Assembly (NCBI GenBank): GCA_963995505.1
Contig: OZ023182.1
Span: 8,114,707-8,178,706, forward strand
Source: Hypericum androsaemum
Lineage: Eukaryota; Streptophyta; Magnoliopsida; Malpighiales; Hypericaceae
Direction of reading: 5' to 3'
Length of the DNA stretch: 64,000 nucleotides
Shown here: positions 1-13,083 of the stretch, piece by piece
Position numbering within the stretch: the stretch's first letter is position 1
Layout of the letters: every line of letters starts with the position of its first letter
Notes under the pieces: generated by a model
Databases searched by the model: none
What the model saw: the letters and a program-made list of their open reading frames with translations, nothing else
What the model was told of the DNA's origin: nothing
Program-made: the position numbers and the translations under genes

Positions 1-61
1 GGTAAAAGCACATCCTAATCAACTTCTAGACATGTTGTTTCCTTGACTTGTTTGCTAAAAG

Positions 62-1101
62 CCACGAAGTACCAGCTGGGACACACTTGATCGAAGTGGC
101 TGCAATTGGATACTTCTTTTCTCCGGTGTGTTGTTTTTGTCTTCAATGCAATGTTAAAGGCTTATATATTTTGCTTTGTGCGGTAAATCTTCTTATTGTA
201 TGAATACGATTCTTTAGGTTCGGGTTGATGTCAGTGCCAGATTCCCAGGGAAGGTTCAGGCTGCATTGACAGAGAACAGAAGAGGTTTGAGTGAGTTGAT
301 ATTAGAACCGCTCCAGGAGCAACAATACTACGAGGTCATATCCCATTCGCTTCCATTCTGGTAGCACCTTATCCTAATTTGTACAAGTTATTGTCCCTGA
401 CGTGTCTCATGTTGCAGATTCGAGAACCCTTCTCCATCATGTCAGTTGTGAAGAGTCCAATGGGTCTCATGATTGGTTTTATGCTAGTGGTTGTATTCAT
501 AATGCCTAAGATGATGGAGAACATGGGTAAAGTACCTTTTCCTCCAAACTGTCGCATGCTTGTATCAATTGATAATCTTGCATTGGGGGGTTTATTGCAA
601 CCTCGTATTTGCTTGACTTATACGAAGCTATTATGCGTGTTTGGTCTTTCATGACTTCATTCATGGGTGCATGGTTTGTTTCCATAGTTATTTGAATAGT
701 CTGTTATTACTCTTTCCCCATATCATCAATAAATATCCAATTATGCAACATATTAGAAAAGTAATTGAGCAAGCTCTGTTGCAACAATTTAATGACCTAG
801 AACATCAAAAATTGTCAAAAAATAAGACTTCATGTTTCTCCACATACTGTGTTTGGCTGTTGGTTGGTTCATGTTCCTCGATCCATATCATGGATGCCAT
901 CACATATCCTCAACAAAGCCTCTTATTATAAAACAACAATGACTGTATCTTGTATAAGTTCCATGTTCCCTCATTTAGCCAATGTTAATTTGTTTTGTTA
1001 CCGTAACAGATCCTGAAGAGATGAAGCGAGCGCAAGAAGAAATGAGAAGCCAGGGGGTTCCCTCCCTTGCTAACCTTTTGCCAGGGGCCGCCAGGAGCTA
1101 G
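62..1101 (+). CDS. EMC7: ER membrane protein complex subunit 7 homologue (3' part)
   Basis: Four 3' exons are visible: 62-125, 218-334, 418-526 and 1010-1101 (TAG at 1099). Each is bounded by AG/GT and the phases fit. The 5' exons lie before the window. The translation runs from VPAGTHLIEVAAIGYFFSP through REPFSIMSVVKSPMGLMIGF to a C-terminus with DPEEMKRAQEEMRSQ and an LPGAARS end, which I recognise as the EMC7 family (DUF2012). The EMC is an ER-membrane insertase for tail-anchored and multipass proteins. EMC7 is a single-pass subunit with a lumenal beta-sandwich. Here the last beta-strands, the single membrane helix (around MGLMIGFMLVVVFIMP) and the acidic/basic cytosolic tail are present. 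No damage is seen in the visible exons. The next gene downstream is on the same strand, about 0.7 kb away. Confidence 0.93.
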
Positions 1102-1816
1102 GAGGACCTCTGACCAGACATGCCATTCAATTTTTGGATGCAAATCTGTTAATCGTTTTAGCCTCGTCCGTTTTCGTGTTCAGATGCCAAAGAACGTCGG
1201 TCCAGGAACCGGTACCTCGGCGGTATCAAACGTATCGTTTCTGCTCATGACTCAAGTTTCGATGGTTTGAATCGCTAACTTATCTTTGGTAGTGGGTGGC
1301 AAGCTCATTCAGATTGCATTCCGCCAAATATAGCTTCTGATTTGTAACTTTTTCTCCATCTCTACGTATGAAATTATAGCATCATGTCATACCAAACACT
1401 TGGAATTCTATAAGCAGTTTTTACGCATGAAATATATATGATGGGAGGAGCCCCGGGCTCTGACCGCGTGCATGTTGAAGAATGAGCCGGCGACTCATAG
1501 GTAGTGGATTGGTTAAGGAAACCCACTGGATCAGGAAAGTTGGGCCAAAGCGGAAATGGGCCTGTATATCTAGGCCCAGAATCTATCCGTGTAATTAATA
1601 GTTAAAGTAATTTCGAAAATCATAAAATCCCAACCTCCAAAGAAAAGAAAATATCAGAAATCCCGTTTGTAAGTCCGATAACTAATTAATTATTAAATTC
1701 ATAATATTAATCCAAAATCAGGGAAAAGCACCAACCAGCCACCTTCGCCCAGATCGATCACCCACTTAACCCCATCCCGAACCAGAGCTAGTCCCCGTAA
1801 ATGCGGCGTCGTTGAG
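1102..1816. other. Intergenic: EMC7 3' end to HPGT promoter
   Basis: The first 330 bases are probably EMC7 3' UTR. The stretch also holds the plastid rRNA scrap listed separately. The last 200 bases, AT-rich and then C-rich, are the likely promoter and 5' UTR of the next gene. No other gene is seen. Confidence 0.6.
1442..1530 (+). pseudogene. Nuclear plastid DNA fragment from 23S rRNA
   Basis: About 90 bases match, from memory, a conserved stretch of plastid 23S rRNA. The segment reads GGGAGGAGCC, then CTCTGACCGCGTGC, then GTTGAAGAATGAGCCGGCGA, then ACTCATAG and TTGGTTAAGG, in the plastid order. A few substitutions separate it from the organelle sequence, for example GTAGTGGATT where plastids usually have GCAGTGGCTT. 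It is far too short to be a functional rRNA and sits between two nuclear genes, so it is best read as an old nuclear integrant of plastid DNA (NUPT). Confidence 0.85.
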
Positions 1817-4683
1817 ATGGATGGCTTACCCACGACGGCGTCGTCGTCATCGAAATCGGAGAGACGGCGGAGATCCAAGTCGCATTCCAGCTCCTCCAAG
1901 CCTTCTCTCTTCCTCGCCTTCGTCTCTTGCCTCGCCTGGCTCTACGTCGCCGGACGGTAATCCCCGCCCTTCCTTCCAATTGCACCTTTTCTTTTTTTCT
2001 TTTTCTTCCGAAATTTGTAACTGCAAAGCGGCGCCGTTTGGTGGCAATGAGCAGGTTGTGGCAAGACGCGGAGAACAGAGCAATACTTTCTGGTCTTCTT
2101 CAGAAGAATTCCGCCCAGGTTATTTTTTTTTAATATGAAAATAAAATAAAATAAAATTTCACTTTTAGTAGATCCACGAAACTCCAGATTCTGATTTTAG
2201 TGCGTTGCGTTTGATTTTTTTGTTTGGCGGGAGCAGAGACCGAAAGTTCTTACCGTTGATGATAAGCTAAATGTTCTAGGATGCAAGTGAGCTTTTAACT
2301 TTCGCACTTGGTTCAAGTTGGAATCGTTTTTCTGTAGTAGATTGAGAAATGGTGGTTATTTTGGTAGGAATGTGGAGAGGAGGATTGTGGAGGCGGAGAT
2401 GGAGTTGACCTTGGCCAAGAGCCAAGGCTACCTCAAGAACCGGATCGCTCAAATTGGATCCTCTAGTGCTCGTAAATACCTTGCTGTCATTGGGGTTTAT
2501 ACTGGGTTTGGCAGCCGGTTGAAGCGGAATGTCTTCAGAGGATCTTGGATGCCGAAAGGTGCGTATATTCCGAATCGAGCGTATTGTTGGGGTTTGTGAT
2601 AATACATCACCTTCGGTGTTTACTTCTACTGATGGATAATGGTACTTGTTGCATATTGTAGGTGATGCCTTGAAGAAACTCGAAGAAAGAGGAGTCGTGA
2701 TCCGTTTTGTGATTGGTCGGAGGTTTTCTATCTGACTATATCTTCTACTTTTCTGTAGCAAGGCTTGTCTTTGTTTCTGTACTATTGGATTGATGGTTAC
2801 AAATACTGCACGAGTTATTGTGCTGACTATGATTATCGAACTGCAGTCCTAATAAAGGGGATAGCTTAGACCGTAACATCAATGATGAAAACCTCTCCAC
2901 AAAGGACTTCTTGATTCTTGTGAGTTCTTTTCTGCCTTCAGAAGTTATGTGGGATCATTTTGTTTGTGGGAGTGTGCGCTATTAGTCATTAAGCTGCCCA
3001 TAGTTAAGCATTTGGAAGTCGATCATAAAATTGACTCTGCTAGCTGATTACACTTCCTGGTTAAAAAACTAACTTATTCTAGATCACGTTTGTCTCCGCC
3101 TTTTAAGGATAATATTAATTCCTAGGAATACTCTATTTTTCGAAGACAACGTTGTAGTGGGAGTTGGGACCATAAAGCTGAAGCAGCCTCCTTTTAATTT
3201 CAGGAAGGTCACGAGGAGGCTCAAGAGGAAATGCCTAAGAAAGCAAAGTTCTTCTTCAGTGCTGCTGTGCAGAATTGGGATGCAGAATTTTATGTGAAAG
3301 TCGACGATAACACCAACCTTGATCTTGGTGCTTGTTCAACCTTTATGTAGTCAAATACAGCATCACAAGCTAGCCTGACTGACACTTATTCTCGACTTTC
3401 TTTTTCTTTGATGCCAGAGGCGTTGATTGAACTTCTTGATCGTCGCCGTAATCAAGACGGTGCTTATATTGGGTGTATGAAGTCGGGCAACGTGATAAGT
3501 GACGAGTGTGTGTTTCCTCTAGTTACTCTCTTTTATTTTATTTATTTTGCTGGACAACCTTGTGCTTCTCTCAATGTAAATATGGCGACCTCTGATCTTC
3601 ATTTTAGTTCAACCTCGTGATTACTCGATTGTCTATTCTTGTTTGGCTCAAGCTTATTGCTTAGTGAGCTTTGAGGTTCTGAAAATTATGGCTCATTCTA
3701 TGGGGTTGACTTTGCAGGGGTAAGCCATGGTATGAGCCCGACTGGTGGAAATTTGGGGATGAAAAATCGTAAGTTGTCCAATTGGAAGATGACCTGACTT
3801 GCTACTTGCAAGGATTACTTATATATTTGCTCATGTGGCTATTTAACAACTTTGATCTTTCTGTGAATTCTGCAATTTCAGATACTTTCGGCATGCAGCA
3901 AGTGCACTCATTGTACTTTCCAAGAACTTGGCTCAGTACATTCACATTAATAGGTCAGCCACAATCTCATGCCAAAACATGTTTGTTACGTACTTTCGAG
4001 CGAGCAAGTTTGTTATGTGATTAGATTCAGTAACTATTAGATTTTTTATAGTTCTTAGATTGTGGACAAGCTATTATTCTGAGAAGGAAGGTTGCTCATC
4101 AGCTCTCTTTCTATGACTAACCATTAGAGCAATTTTGCTTGTATCTTCTTATAAAGCTGCCATGCTTGCTCATCTGTCATTGCTAGATAACAGTAATTGT
4201 ACGAGGCTCTGGAAGCTAGTCTTTACAACAGTGCTATGCAGTAAAACAGTTGGTGCTTGAGTGATATTTATACTGAATTAATGACATTGGAGTCAATTTC
4301 ACATTATTGTGTTGTGTGCAGTGCATCTCTAAAGACTTACGCGTACGATGATACATCAATCGGATCTTGGATGATGGGCCTCCAAGCTACATATATAGAT
4401 GATGACAGACTTTGCTGTGGTAGCAAACAAGGTGAATGCTTCTGAACTGGGTAACTCTGGTTTGCCTGTTGCTCTTGGACTTTTTATCCATCCACCTTCG
4501 AAAGCAGTCCTTTTGTATCACGACTTTTAAGTTTTGTATGTGAGCCAAAAGAGAGTAAAGCTGCTTATGCGTGTTTTGCGAGATTTAGTCAGTTCATACT
4601 CTGTTGGGGGTTAGTTGAGAATTGTCTGTTGCTAATGTAACACGTCCTATCCTTTTGCAGACAAAATATGTTCAATAGCTTAA
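1817..4683 (+). CDS. HPGT: Hydroxyproline O-galactosyltransferase, HPGT type (GT31)
   Basis: The CDS has twelve exons: 1817-1956, 2055-2118, 2237-2286, 2368-2558, 2662-2722, 2847-2919, 3204-3327, 3418-3505, 3718-3768, 3882-3953, 4322-4431 and 4661-4683. They join in frame to 1,047 nt (348 aa), the usual HPGT length. The protein starts with a basic, serine-rich cytosolic tail, followed by one signal anchor (about residues 31-46), as in type II Golgi enzymes. A GT31 domain follows with [21 protein letters not shown], the metal-binding DxD-type motif in [29 protein letters not shown] and a C-terminal [10 protein letters not shown]...LCC block. Arabidopsis HPGT1-3 add the first galactose to hydroxyproline of arabinogalactan proteins; the same role is inferred here. 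The paralogue number cannot be decided. The start is the first ATG before the anchor. Confidence 0.93.
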
Positions 4684-5374
4684 TCAGATAGATCAACACA
4701 GGCTTCATCTGGGACATCGGAATGGCGACGCAGCCTCTGTCCTGTAAATCTCGGCATTCGTGGGCGGACTTGATTTCCGATGAATGCTACTAGCTCCATC
4801 CACAGGATACCTGGGTCTTATCCGATGGAGCATCTACTTGATAATTCTTTCTCGGGTTCGGGTTCGGGTTCGGATCCTCGTTGATTCTTTTCAGAAGTGG
4901 CACAGTAACGAGACAGATGGATCAACAGACATTGTGACCTTATGACAGTCACAGGATGGTTTCATCACATGTAACTTACATCAACCCAACAAAGGTTATA
5001 CTCTGTAATATCATTGTCTAGTTTGCCTGTCAATTATACACACGAATTGATTATACAGAAAACGAGCTAATTTTAGAAAAAAAATTTCCCCTGCAAACTG
5101 CAACGAGGCGTCCTTCCTTTCTTTTTTTGCTTTTAAATTTACAAGGCATCATAGAAAAATGACGCCGTTCCAAGTGGACGTGGCGACAATTTGATTCAAG
5201 TGTAAGATATTTGGATTCAATTTTGAAAAAATTATCTTGCGTAGAAAATATTATTAAAAGAATTATTTTATAATAGGGCAAGATAATAATAAGATACGAG
5301 AAATACTCCAAGAGAAGAAAATAAAAGGAGGGAAAAACCCAGCGACTACGGCAGAGGTTGGGGAAAGAAAAGGG
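4684..5374. other. Intergenic: HPGT 3' UTR and CysRS promoter
   Basis: The HPGT 3' UTR includes a small GGTTCG repeat at about 4855-4875. AT-rich DNA follows, then a purine-rich leader just before the next ATG at 5375. No extra gene is seen. Confidence 0.6.
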
Positions 5375-8300
5375 ATGGGTAGCCTTAGCTTAGCGCTCAA
5401 ATTCTCGAAACCCCTAACGGCCACCATCCGTTTCTTCCCTCCACCGTTAACCCACCACCCCTTCCAATCCCCCCAACGGCGTCGTTCCTACTTCCCCAAT
5501 ACTAATCTGTTCCGCCCCTTCGCTTCTCTAACCTCCCCCTCTGCAGTCGGCGGCGATGGGCCCGCCCCGGCCCCACCGACGGAGCTGAGGCTCCACAACA
5601 CGATGAGCAGGAAGAAGGAAGCGTTCAAGCCCAAAGTGGAAGGGAGAGTAGGGATGTACGTTTGTGGGGTTACGGCTTACGACCTCAGCCACATTGGCCA
5701 CGCCCGCGTCTACGTCACCTTCGACGTCATCTACAGGTGCCTTCCCCCTTTTCGTCTCCGTTAGAATCTCGATATCCAACGAGCTGGTGGATTTTTCCCC
5801 GCTTATAATCAAACCCGCCACTCTTGAACTAGTGAACACGAGATCGACCCGCTCTGATACCATATTAGAATTTTCATATTCAACCCAAACCATTGTGGAT
5901 TTTCCACGCTAAGCCACCTTCTTAACAACTTCCGAAGCTGGTTAAAGGTTTCTTTTTTTATTTTATTTGTTTGAATTAAAGTTTGCGTCTTTTTGGTTGT
6001 TTGGGAACTAGGCAGGTACTTGAGGCATTTGGGGTACGAGGTTTGCTATGTCCGGAACTTCACCGACGTTGATGACAAGGTCTGTTTTGGTGCTTAACCC
6101 CCTTGTTGTACTAAGGTTGTCGTTTTTTATTTGGAAAGTGTTGAGAGTGTGTTTTCTTTTTCCATTTGAATTGTGGTGTGTAGATAATTAATCGAGCCAA
6201 AGAGTTAGGAGAGGATCCGATTAGCTTGAGTAGGCGTTTCTGTCAGGAATTCCGCCTCGATATGGGCTACCTGCATTGCCTTCCCCCCTCGTTTGAGCCG
6301 CGTGTCTCAGATCACATGCCTCAAATCATTGACATGATCAACAAGGTATCTTGTTCGAAGCCGAATTCAATTTTTCGTTCTTTTTTCGCCCTTTATTTAC
6401 GCAAGATGGTGCTTATTTAGTGCGCGTCTTGTAGATTATTGATAACGGGTGTGCCTACAAAGTAGATGGGGATGTTTACTTCTCTGTGGGCGAGTTCCCG
6501 GAGTATGGGAGATTGTCGGGAAGAAAATTGGAGGATAATCGAGCGGGTGAGAGAGTTGCTGTTGACTCTAGGAAGAAGAATCCAGCTGATTTTGCTCTAT
6601 GGAAGGTAATTCTTGAACTGGTCTATTTTAATGGGAATGGATCTTATGCTCTTCTTAATTATAACCATAAGGGTATATATGCTCTTTCTATAGCTGCGTT
6701 TTGAAACTTTATCAGATAATTTGATGCAGTCTGCAAAGGAAGGTGAACCGTTCTGGGAAAGTCCTTGGGGTCCTGGGAGGCCCGGATGGCATATTGAGTG
6801 CAGTGCAATGAGTGCTGCTTATCTGGGACACTCGTTTGACATACATGGCGGGGGAATGGACCTCATATTTCCTCACCATGAGAATGAGATTGCTCAGAGT
6901 TGTGCATCATGCAGGGATAGTGATATAAGCTACTGGGTACACAATGGATTTGTTACTGTCGACTCGGAGAAGATGTCAAAATCGCTTGGAAACTTTTTCA
7001 CTATTAGGCAGGTAAAAAAAAATCTTTCTTTGTAACCTCGTTTTTGTGTTCTTAATACAGTTGTTATTGTTATCCTTGCTTAAAATAAATCTTTTGCTAG
7101 GATCTAATCAATCTGATGGTACAGGGATCTTTTGTTGTTGTGGTACTTAAGGGTCATATTTGACGCAGTTCTGTTGGAAAATTTTTAATCCAGGTCATAG
7201 AGCTTTACCATCCATTAGCTCTGCGGCTTTTCTTGTTGAGTACCCACTATCGATCTCCAATCAATTACTCCGACGTACAGCTTGAAGGTGCTTCTGAACG
7301 TATCTTTTACATCTATCAGGTTCCACACGTGCTAGAACCCTTTCTCCTTTCGTGAATGTACACAAGGACTCAAACATTAGCTTGACCAATGTGATATTTT
7401 GTATTTGCATTAACTAGTTTCACGTGCAATCTTGTTGTCTTCTATGAGTTTGGTTCTTGTGATATCAGGCTTGCAAAATATCTCATTTTTTTATTGTACC
7501 TTGTGCTGCTCATTTGAAATTGTTTCGTAATTTTCATCTCGTTTTCCTTTCTCTTCTTGATTAACCTGCAATTCTATCTGAAATTCTGAAAGAGAGGATG
7601 GGTAGTGGACCTCTAAGTTTCTTCAGCTTGCTGGCTCGAACGAATTCCTGTAATGCTATTTTACTGTTTAAACTAGGTGAATAAAGCTCGGTTTTTGATC
7701 CATACATTTATCCATTCCAGACACTGCAAGATTGTGAGAGCACCTTGAGCCAGCATGAGGTGTCATCAGGGAAGGATTGTGTCCTGCCAGAGACAACCGA
7801 GACAATTAATAAGTTCCAGAATGTGTTTGTAGCTTCCATGTCTGATGACTTTCACACACCAGTTGTATTGTCGGCTTTATCTGATCCATTAAAGATCATC
7901 AATGACATGCTGCATACTAAAAAGGTAAGTTGGTGAAGATATGCATCTGAATCAGCTCTTGGGTGTTACTTTCTTCACGTATGTTGATTTAGTCAGCTGG
8001 AAGTGAAAATGTTCTTTGGGTCATGAGTAACTCATTTAGGACATTCTCCCTCAATATCAGATAGAGCAGAGGGATCCTTTAACTTCCTTCTCCTCTTTCC
8101 TTCTCTTGCAACCCTCCACTTTGCCTATGTTCAACTGTTAATTATTGGAGGAATGGTGAATCATGCAGGGAAAGAAACAGGCAAAACGGATAGAATCTCT
8201 CGCTGCTCTGGAAAAGATTGTCAGAAGTTCTTTGTCTGTCTTGGGATTGATGCCTTCAACTTACTCAGAGGTAACTTTTCCATCTGTTGAGCACAAATTG

Positions 8301-8788
8301 CGTCTTGCTAAAGTGTGGCATCTTTATTTTTGCCACCCTATCTATCATGGAAGAAAATTTTATAGGATTCTAGATTATTTAATCATAGCAGATAGGTCTA
8401 AATGTCCTTGGAATGCTCTAATGATGAGATTCAACCCACCTATATTTTATCATATGTGTTCTTGAAATTTTGTCTTCTCTTATCAGATTGGGTCTTTCAG
8501 AGTCAAACAACTGTTTAATTTTGTATTGGTCTTTATTCCTTTGTGCTGAAGGTTCTGCATCAACTCAGAGAAAAGTCACTGAAACGTGCAAATTTAACAG
8601 AAGAACATGTGTTGAAAAAGATTGAAGAGAGAACAGAGGCAAGAATAAACAAGGACTATGAAAAATCAGATGTCATAAGGAAGGATTTAGCTTCCTTGGG
8701 AATTGCTCTTATGGATTCTCCTGATGGAACAAGTTGGAGACCAACAATTCCCTCGGCAATGCAAGAGCAACAAGTTGCTGCCACATGA
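5375..8788 (+). CDS. Cysteinyl-tRNA synthetase, organellar form
   Basis: The CDS has nine exons: 5375-5736, 6016-6079, 6184-6345, 6435-6605, 6730-7011, 7194-7319, 7721-7924, 8169-8270 and 8552-8788. They give 1,710 nt (569 aa) with consistent phases. This class Ia enzyme charges tRNA-Cys. Residues 1-60 or so are rich in Ser, Pro, Arg and Phe and poor in acidic residues, as in a plastid or dual plastid/mitochondrial transit peptide. The catalytic core has [17 protein letters not shown] (HIGH at 106-109), WHIECSAM and [11 protein letters not shown] (zinc-binding Cys, His and Glu positions), and EKMSKSLGN (KMSKS at 334-338). The C-terminal anticodon-binding part ends with a helix containing [18 protein letters not shown]. 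All signature motifs are intact. It resembles the single organellar CysRS of Arabidopsis rather than the cytosolic forms. Confidence 0.95.
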
Positions 8789-9187
8789 ACAGCTTCTGGG
8801 AGTCCCTTGTGATTCTGCAACCTTGATATTTTCGAAGAATAGGTGCAGAATTCTTTTCTCTAGATTTAGGTTAGGTTGAGGATTTTTTTTGGGATGATTC
8901 ATGCTGCACCGTAATGCATTGATGTATTCTTGGACATATGGCCCGACATGGACCATATCTTTGGGAATAAAGCATCATTTTTGCTGATCTGAGCATCTGC
9001 CCCTTTCTCTTTATTGGGTATTTTTACGCACCCTGGTTTTTTAGGCTTGGCAGCAGCTTCAATCTGTCCAGTTGCAGATTTCTGTTCCAGCCAGCATTTC
9101 CAATGGCACTTGTTGGGACAATTACACCGGTGAACTTTGACCTTTATTAGTCTTCTTAAGACAGGTAAGAGATTTCTATTTACATGC
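8789..9187. other. Convergent 3' UTRs
   Basis: This 400-bp spacer separates the stop of the CysRS gene (+) from the stop of the heparanase-like gene (-). It presumably holds both polyadenylation regions. Short open frames here have no recognisable similarity. Confidence 0.6.
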
Positions 9188-12100
9188 CTATTCACAGGCA
9201 GGGACTGTTAAATTAGCAATTTGAGCAAATACAATTGAGAAAGGAGCAACAGTTATGGGATCAGAGGTGCTTGCTTTTACTGGCTCCAGAAGAGGGATCT
9301 CCCCGGCCGAACTCGTGGCAAGTATCTTCCCGTTTAACAGCACTGTTTGACTGTGTAAATCTCCATTTTTTGCAGATAAATGATACTCATCTCGTGTGTA
9401 TGCATTAGTTTTTGATCCTCGGGACATCTTGGTGAACTTTGTTCTGTCACTTTGAGGTTGCTGTGCTCTGTTTTCGACTTGGCTGCCTCCATTTTCGGTT
9501 GAAACGTGGACATGAACTGTTGTGTTTCCATCTAGATTAATCAAGAGCAGTGTGACTCCTTCCTGTAATGTTAAATCAGATATTAGCTGGAACTATTATA
9601 GAAGGCTCCTATTTGCTGTCCATCCGATTACTTAAGTTTACTTACGGATGCTTTTGAACAGTGAGCGTAAGCCCGTATCTTGTTGGTTCCTAAGAAACTG
9701 GTAGACAGTGCATTGTTGCCCATCAATCTGTGCCAGAGTAGGGCACTACAGAGCATGGAATTGTTTAGATCAGTTCCAAGCATGATATGTTGAGTGACAG
9801 TCAGAAGATTGTTATTCGATATGCGAAAATGCAAGATTACCTGTAATAATCCGGATTAGGCAAAAACGTGTTAGTGTTGAGTAACCCGTAGTTTCCGCCG
9901 ATCAGTGTCTGTCTGCAATATGTTTTTGTGTCATATGATGATGCCATTCCTAGCTGGTCCAGATACCTGTATACTTCATTTGGGGCATTCTTAAATGCTC
10001 TGTAGATATGGAGCAAAACAAATAACATTGCTTCAATATTGCAGGAGAGGATTACCAGAAACTGAATACAAATGCATTTGTGACGAGATTACGGCCGCTA
10101 TTGTATGCACCTCCAGCCTCTCCCACCCAAGCCACCGCCGAAGTCCCCGAGCTCATTAAAAGTCCTTGAAGGGCGCTAAATAACTGGTATCCGCCACTGA
10201 GATAGGAAGGGTCCAATATCTTATCAACCAGGTGAGCATCAACACCTAATCAGAAATTTCATTGGAAACATATTTAACAAGTTAACTTCACTGAAGCTGA
10301 CATGGGCTTCTGTTAGGAGGCTGCGGTGTTAGTGATTGTTGAATCATACAAGCTTATAAATGGACAGACAGTTGCTATACCTGGACCAAGGTTATAGATG
10401 TGGTGAGTGACTACTTGAAGAGATTCTTTCGTTCCGTCTATGTACTTTCTGAACCAATCTGCATCGAAGAACCCTCCTGGTCCAAGGACTATCGGCTTGA
10501 CTTCGAAACCTGCATACATGGCCTCTACTATCTTCTGTAGCGCGCTTGTGTCCCTTGCATATTGATCTGCATCAACATGTGTCCCCACTCCTCTTCCGCA
10601 GAGTTCATTTCCTGCGCGAAATATAAACGACATGACGGACGAGCTCTCGGCAATGCTTTGCTTGGCTTTACTTGTACCAATTGAATTGACAATAGCTGCT
10701 TAGTAATAGGTTACCTAGTTCCCAACCATGGATTTTATACCCTTTGTTGACAGAGTACCTAATAAGAGCTTCAGCATTACTTGAATCCCAGGCGCCAACT
10801 GCAGAGCCATCAGGCGCTTTAGTCCTCCCGGTCAGCGCATTCAACCCGAAAACAACCACCGCTCTGCAGTTTAACATTGTCAGCTGTTTTAGTGTCGGAT
10901 TAATGCATTCGACGACGACTTTCGTAAACGTTGAGCTCAGTCGGATTGATCACCCGGTTTGCTTGAAGAAGGCGTTGAGTTCGTCCCACCGGGGCATCGG
11001 TAGGCAACCTCCAGAGAATCCGAACATGTCCGAACTGTTTTTAGAGAAACCCGTACAGGGGATGCCCTGTTCCTCGTATGTGACTTGGTCTTGTAAAGTT
11101 CCTCCCAATCTTAACTTCAGTGGAGAAAATGCTGCAAACCATGTAAGTCCATACTGCTATTATTACGAGTCTGCAAAAACTTGTGATTTCTTTCCCTTCG
11201 CAACTGAAGCGATTGCCCTACCTTTGACCGCATTTAACAATATTGGATTGGCAAGATCCTGTAAAGGGTTCAATAGAAAGATTAGGAGCTTCGTGTGTAG
11301 CAAATATGGTGAAATCAAGATACACGATGAATCGGAGAATTGACCGATGAGAAAATTGTTTGGTTGTTTAAATCGAGAAAAAAAGTGTGTGACAGTATTG
11401 AAAATGAAATTATACTCCCACAATTTCAATAAAGGAGTTCCCGAAACGATCATTGCAAACATGTTTATTTTTTTATATGAAAAAATTGGACTTCTAGAAT
11501 TCGTTGAATCGAAACTCTTAACATTAAATTTGAGATTATAGAAACTTAGTCGTGCGTGAGGGGTTTATGTGCTCTATATAATTGAGTTCATACGACAGCT
11601 GCCAGAAACTTCAAGGGTCAACTTTATTTCACTTATTTCCTTTAAGCAGAAAGTCCAATTCATCTCTCCATACTAAATCATGACTTGGTATGTTTCTACC
11701 AATCTACAAGAGACATGTAGATTGGTGGGACCAAATTATTAATCAAATGATTCAAATGACTAATTATGTAATAAAATCTTACAATAATTATGGCTTGGCT
11801 AATAAATAAATTTTATAATAAAAAATGAAGTTCGAATCTTGAACCAACTAATAATAACTTAATTGGTACACAATATCTTAATTATCAATAGATCATGTGC
11901 AAATTTACTTTCTAGTCCAAAATTAAAAGGAAATTTTGTGGATTTACTTTTTTTGAGAACAAATTTTGTGGATTTATGGGGCCACGATCATTTGGTTCAC
12001 AATTCCAATACAGAACAAATTATGTATAAGAAAAGCCAATTCTTATACAATTCTTGTAAGCAAGTTGACAAGTCTTCAATTTGTAAAAAAAAATTCGAGT

Positions 12101-13014
12101 GAAGTATGTCTTCATCAATTTTTTTAACAATTATTTTTTTTCTTCCAAAGTCTCTTAATTTTTAATTTTTTGTATTTGTTTACTTCTATAGTTTTCTGGG
12201 TTATATGGATGGAATAAAAAAGTTAATAAATTATGTTTACTTACTCTCATATTTAAATAAAGTTTACAAAAATGTTATAACTCATGTGTGATAAAGTTAA
12301 AAAAGAAAAAGAAAATAAAGGGACCATAAGTATATGATGTTGAAGTAACTATATTCTCTCTCTTCTTTTAGAGATTTTCTTTGTTAAATAGACTTTCTCT
12401 ACGCGAGGAAAGTTATTATTTGGTCAAGAATATACTTCCGTTTCCGGTACTAAATTTCTTTATTAGTTAAATCAAAATTTCATTCCATAATTAATCATTA
12501 AAGTTATTTGATTAATGATTTGGCTCGTATCCTTTGTTAATTGGTAGAGACATACCAAATTATCAAATGATATGGCATGGAAGGACCAACATAAAATTTC
12601 TCGGAAAGTCCTACTTATTATTTATTTCAATTAAATTCTACCTCATCATATCGTTTTGGTGAGTCTTCAACACTTATAAATCGAATCGTCTATTAACCGT
12701 AATTTATACGAGAGGATTCGACACATAGAAATTGGAAATAAATACGCTTGGAAGAAGGATCTTACCAAAGAGAGCAAAGAAGCGCTTCCCCAACTGCAAG
12801 TTCCATAGTCACACTTATCCGGAGGCCACCAGTCCATAGTTGCACAGATGAAGTCATCGTCGGTTGTCCCAATAGCCACTGTTCCATTGATCACAACGCT
12901 ACCTTCAACGACGCCTCCGGGCCCTCCCGCCCGCCGCGAGACGACGGAGACCGAGCTTCTGGCCATCCAAAAGAGCCATAGACACAGGCACAAGAGGTTG
13001 AAGAGCGACCCCAT
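9188..13014 (-). CDS. Heparanase-like protein (GH79 endo-beta-glucuronidase)
   Basis: There are nine exons on the minus strand: 13014-12766, 11258-11222, 11131-10954, 10863-10715, 10611-10381, 10245-10056, 9966-9841, 9745-9646 and 9562-9188, joining to 1,635 nt (544 aa). An upstream in-frame ATG exists at 13083. I chose 13014 because it opens directly into a signal peptide (MGSLFNLLCLCLWLFW). Family motifs in order are DDDFICATMDWWPPDKCDYG, LKLRLGGTLQD, CLPMPRWDELNAFF, GWELGNELCG (acid/base Glu, about residue 207), IVLGPGGFF, HHIYNLGPG, AWVGEAGGAYNSG (nucleophile Glu, about 324), YDTKTYCRQ and DEYHLSAK. Plant GH79 proteins are secreted or vacuolar, and some remove glucuronic acid from arabinogalactan proteins. 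This one looks closest to heparanase-like protein 3. Intron 1 is large (about 1.5 kb) and AT-rich. Both catalytic residues are intact. Confidence 0.93.
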
Positions 13015-13083
13015 TTGATAAAACAGTGTGTTGCTCTTTGTGCTCACTTCTGCAATATCGCTGTTATTTAGTGACTCCGCCAT

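Noticed and set aside
11163..11462. Heparanase-like exon extended as a 99-codon frame
   Set aside because: Only 11258-11222 is exon 2; the rest is intron read-through.
12667..13083. Alternative upstream start of the heparanase-like protein at 13083
   Set aside because: It would add 23 polar residues before the signal peptide; the ATG at 13014 fits the family better, though both remain possible.
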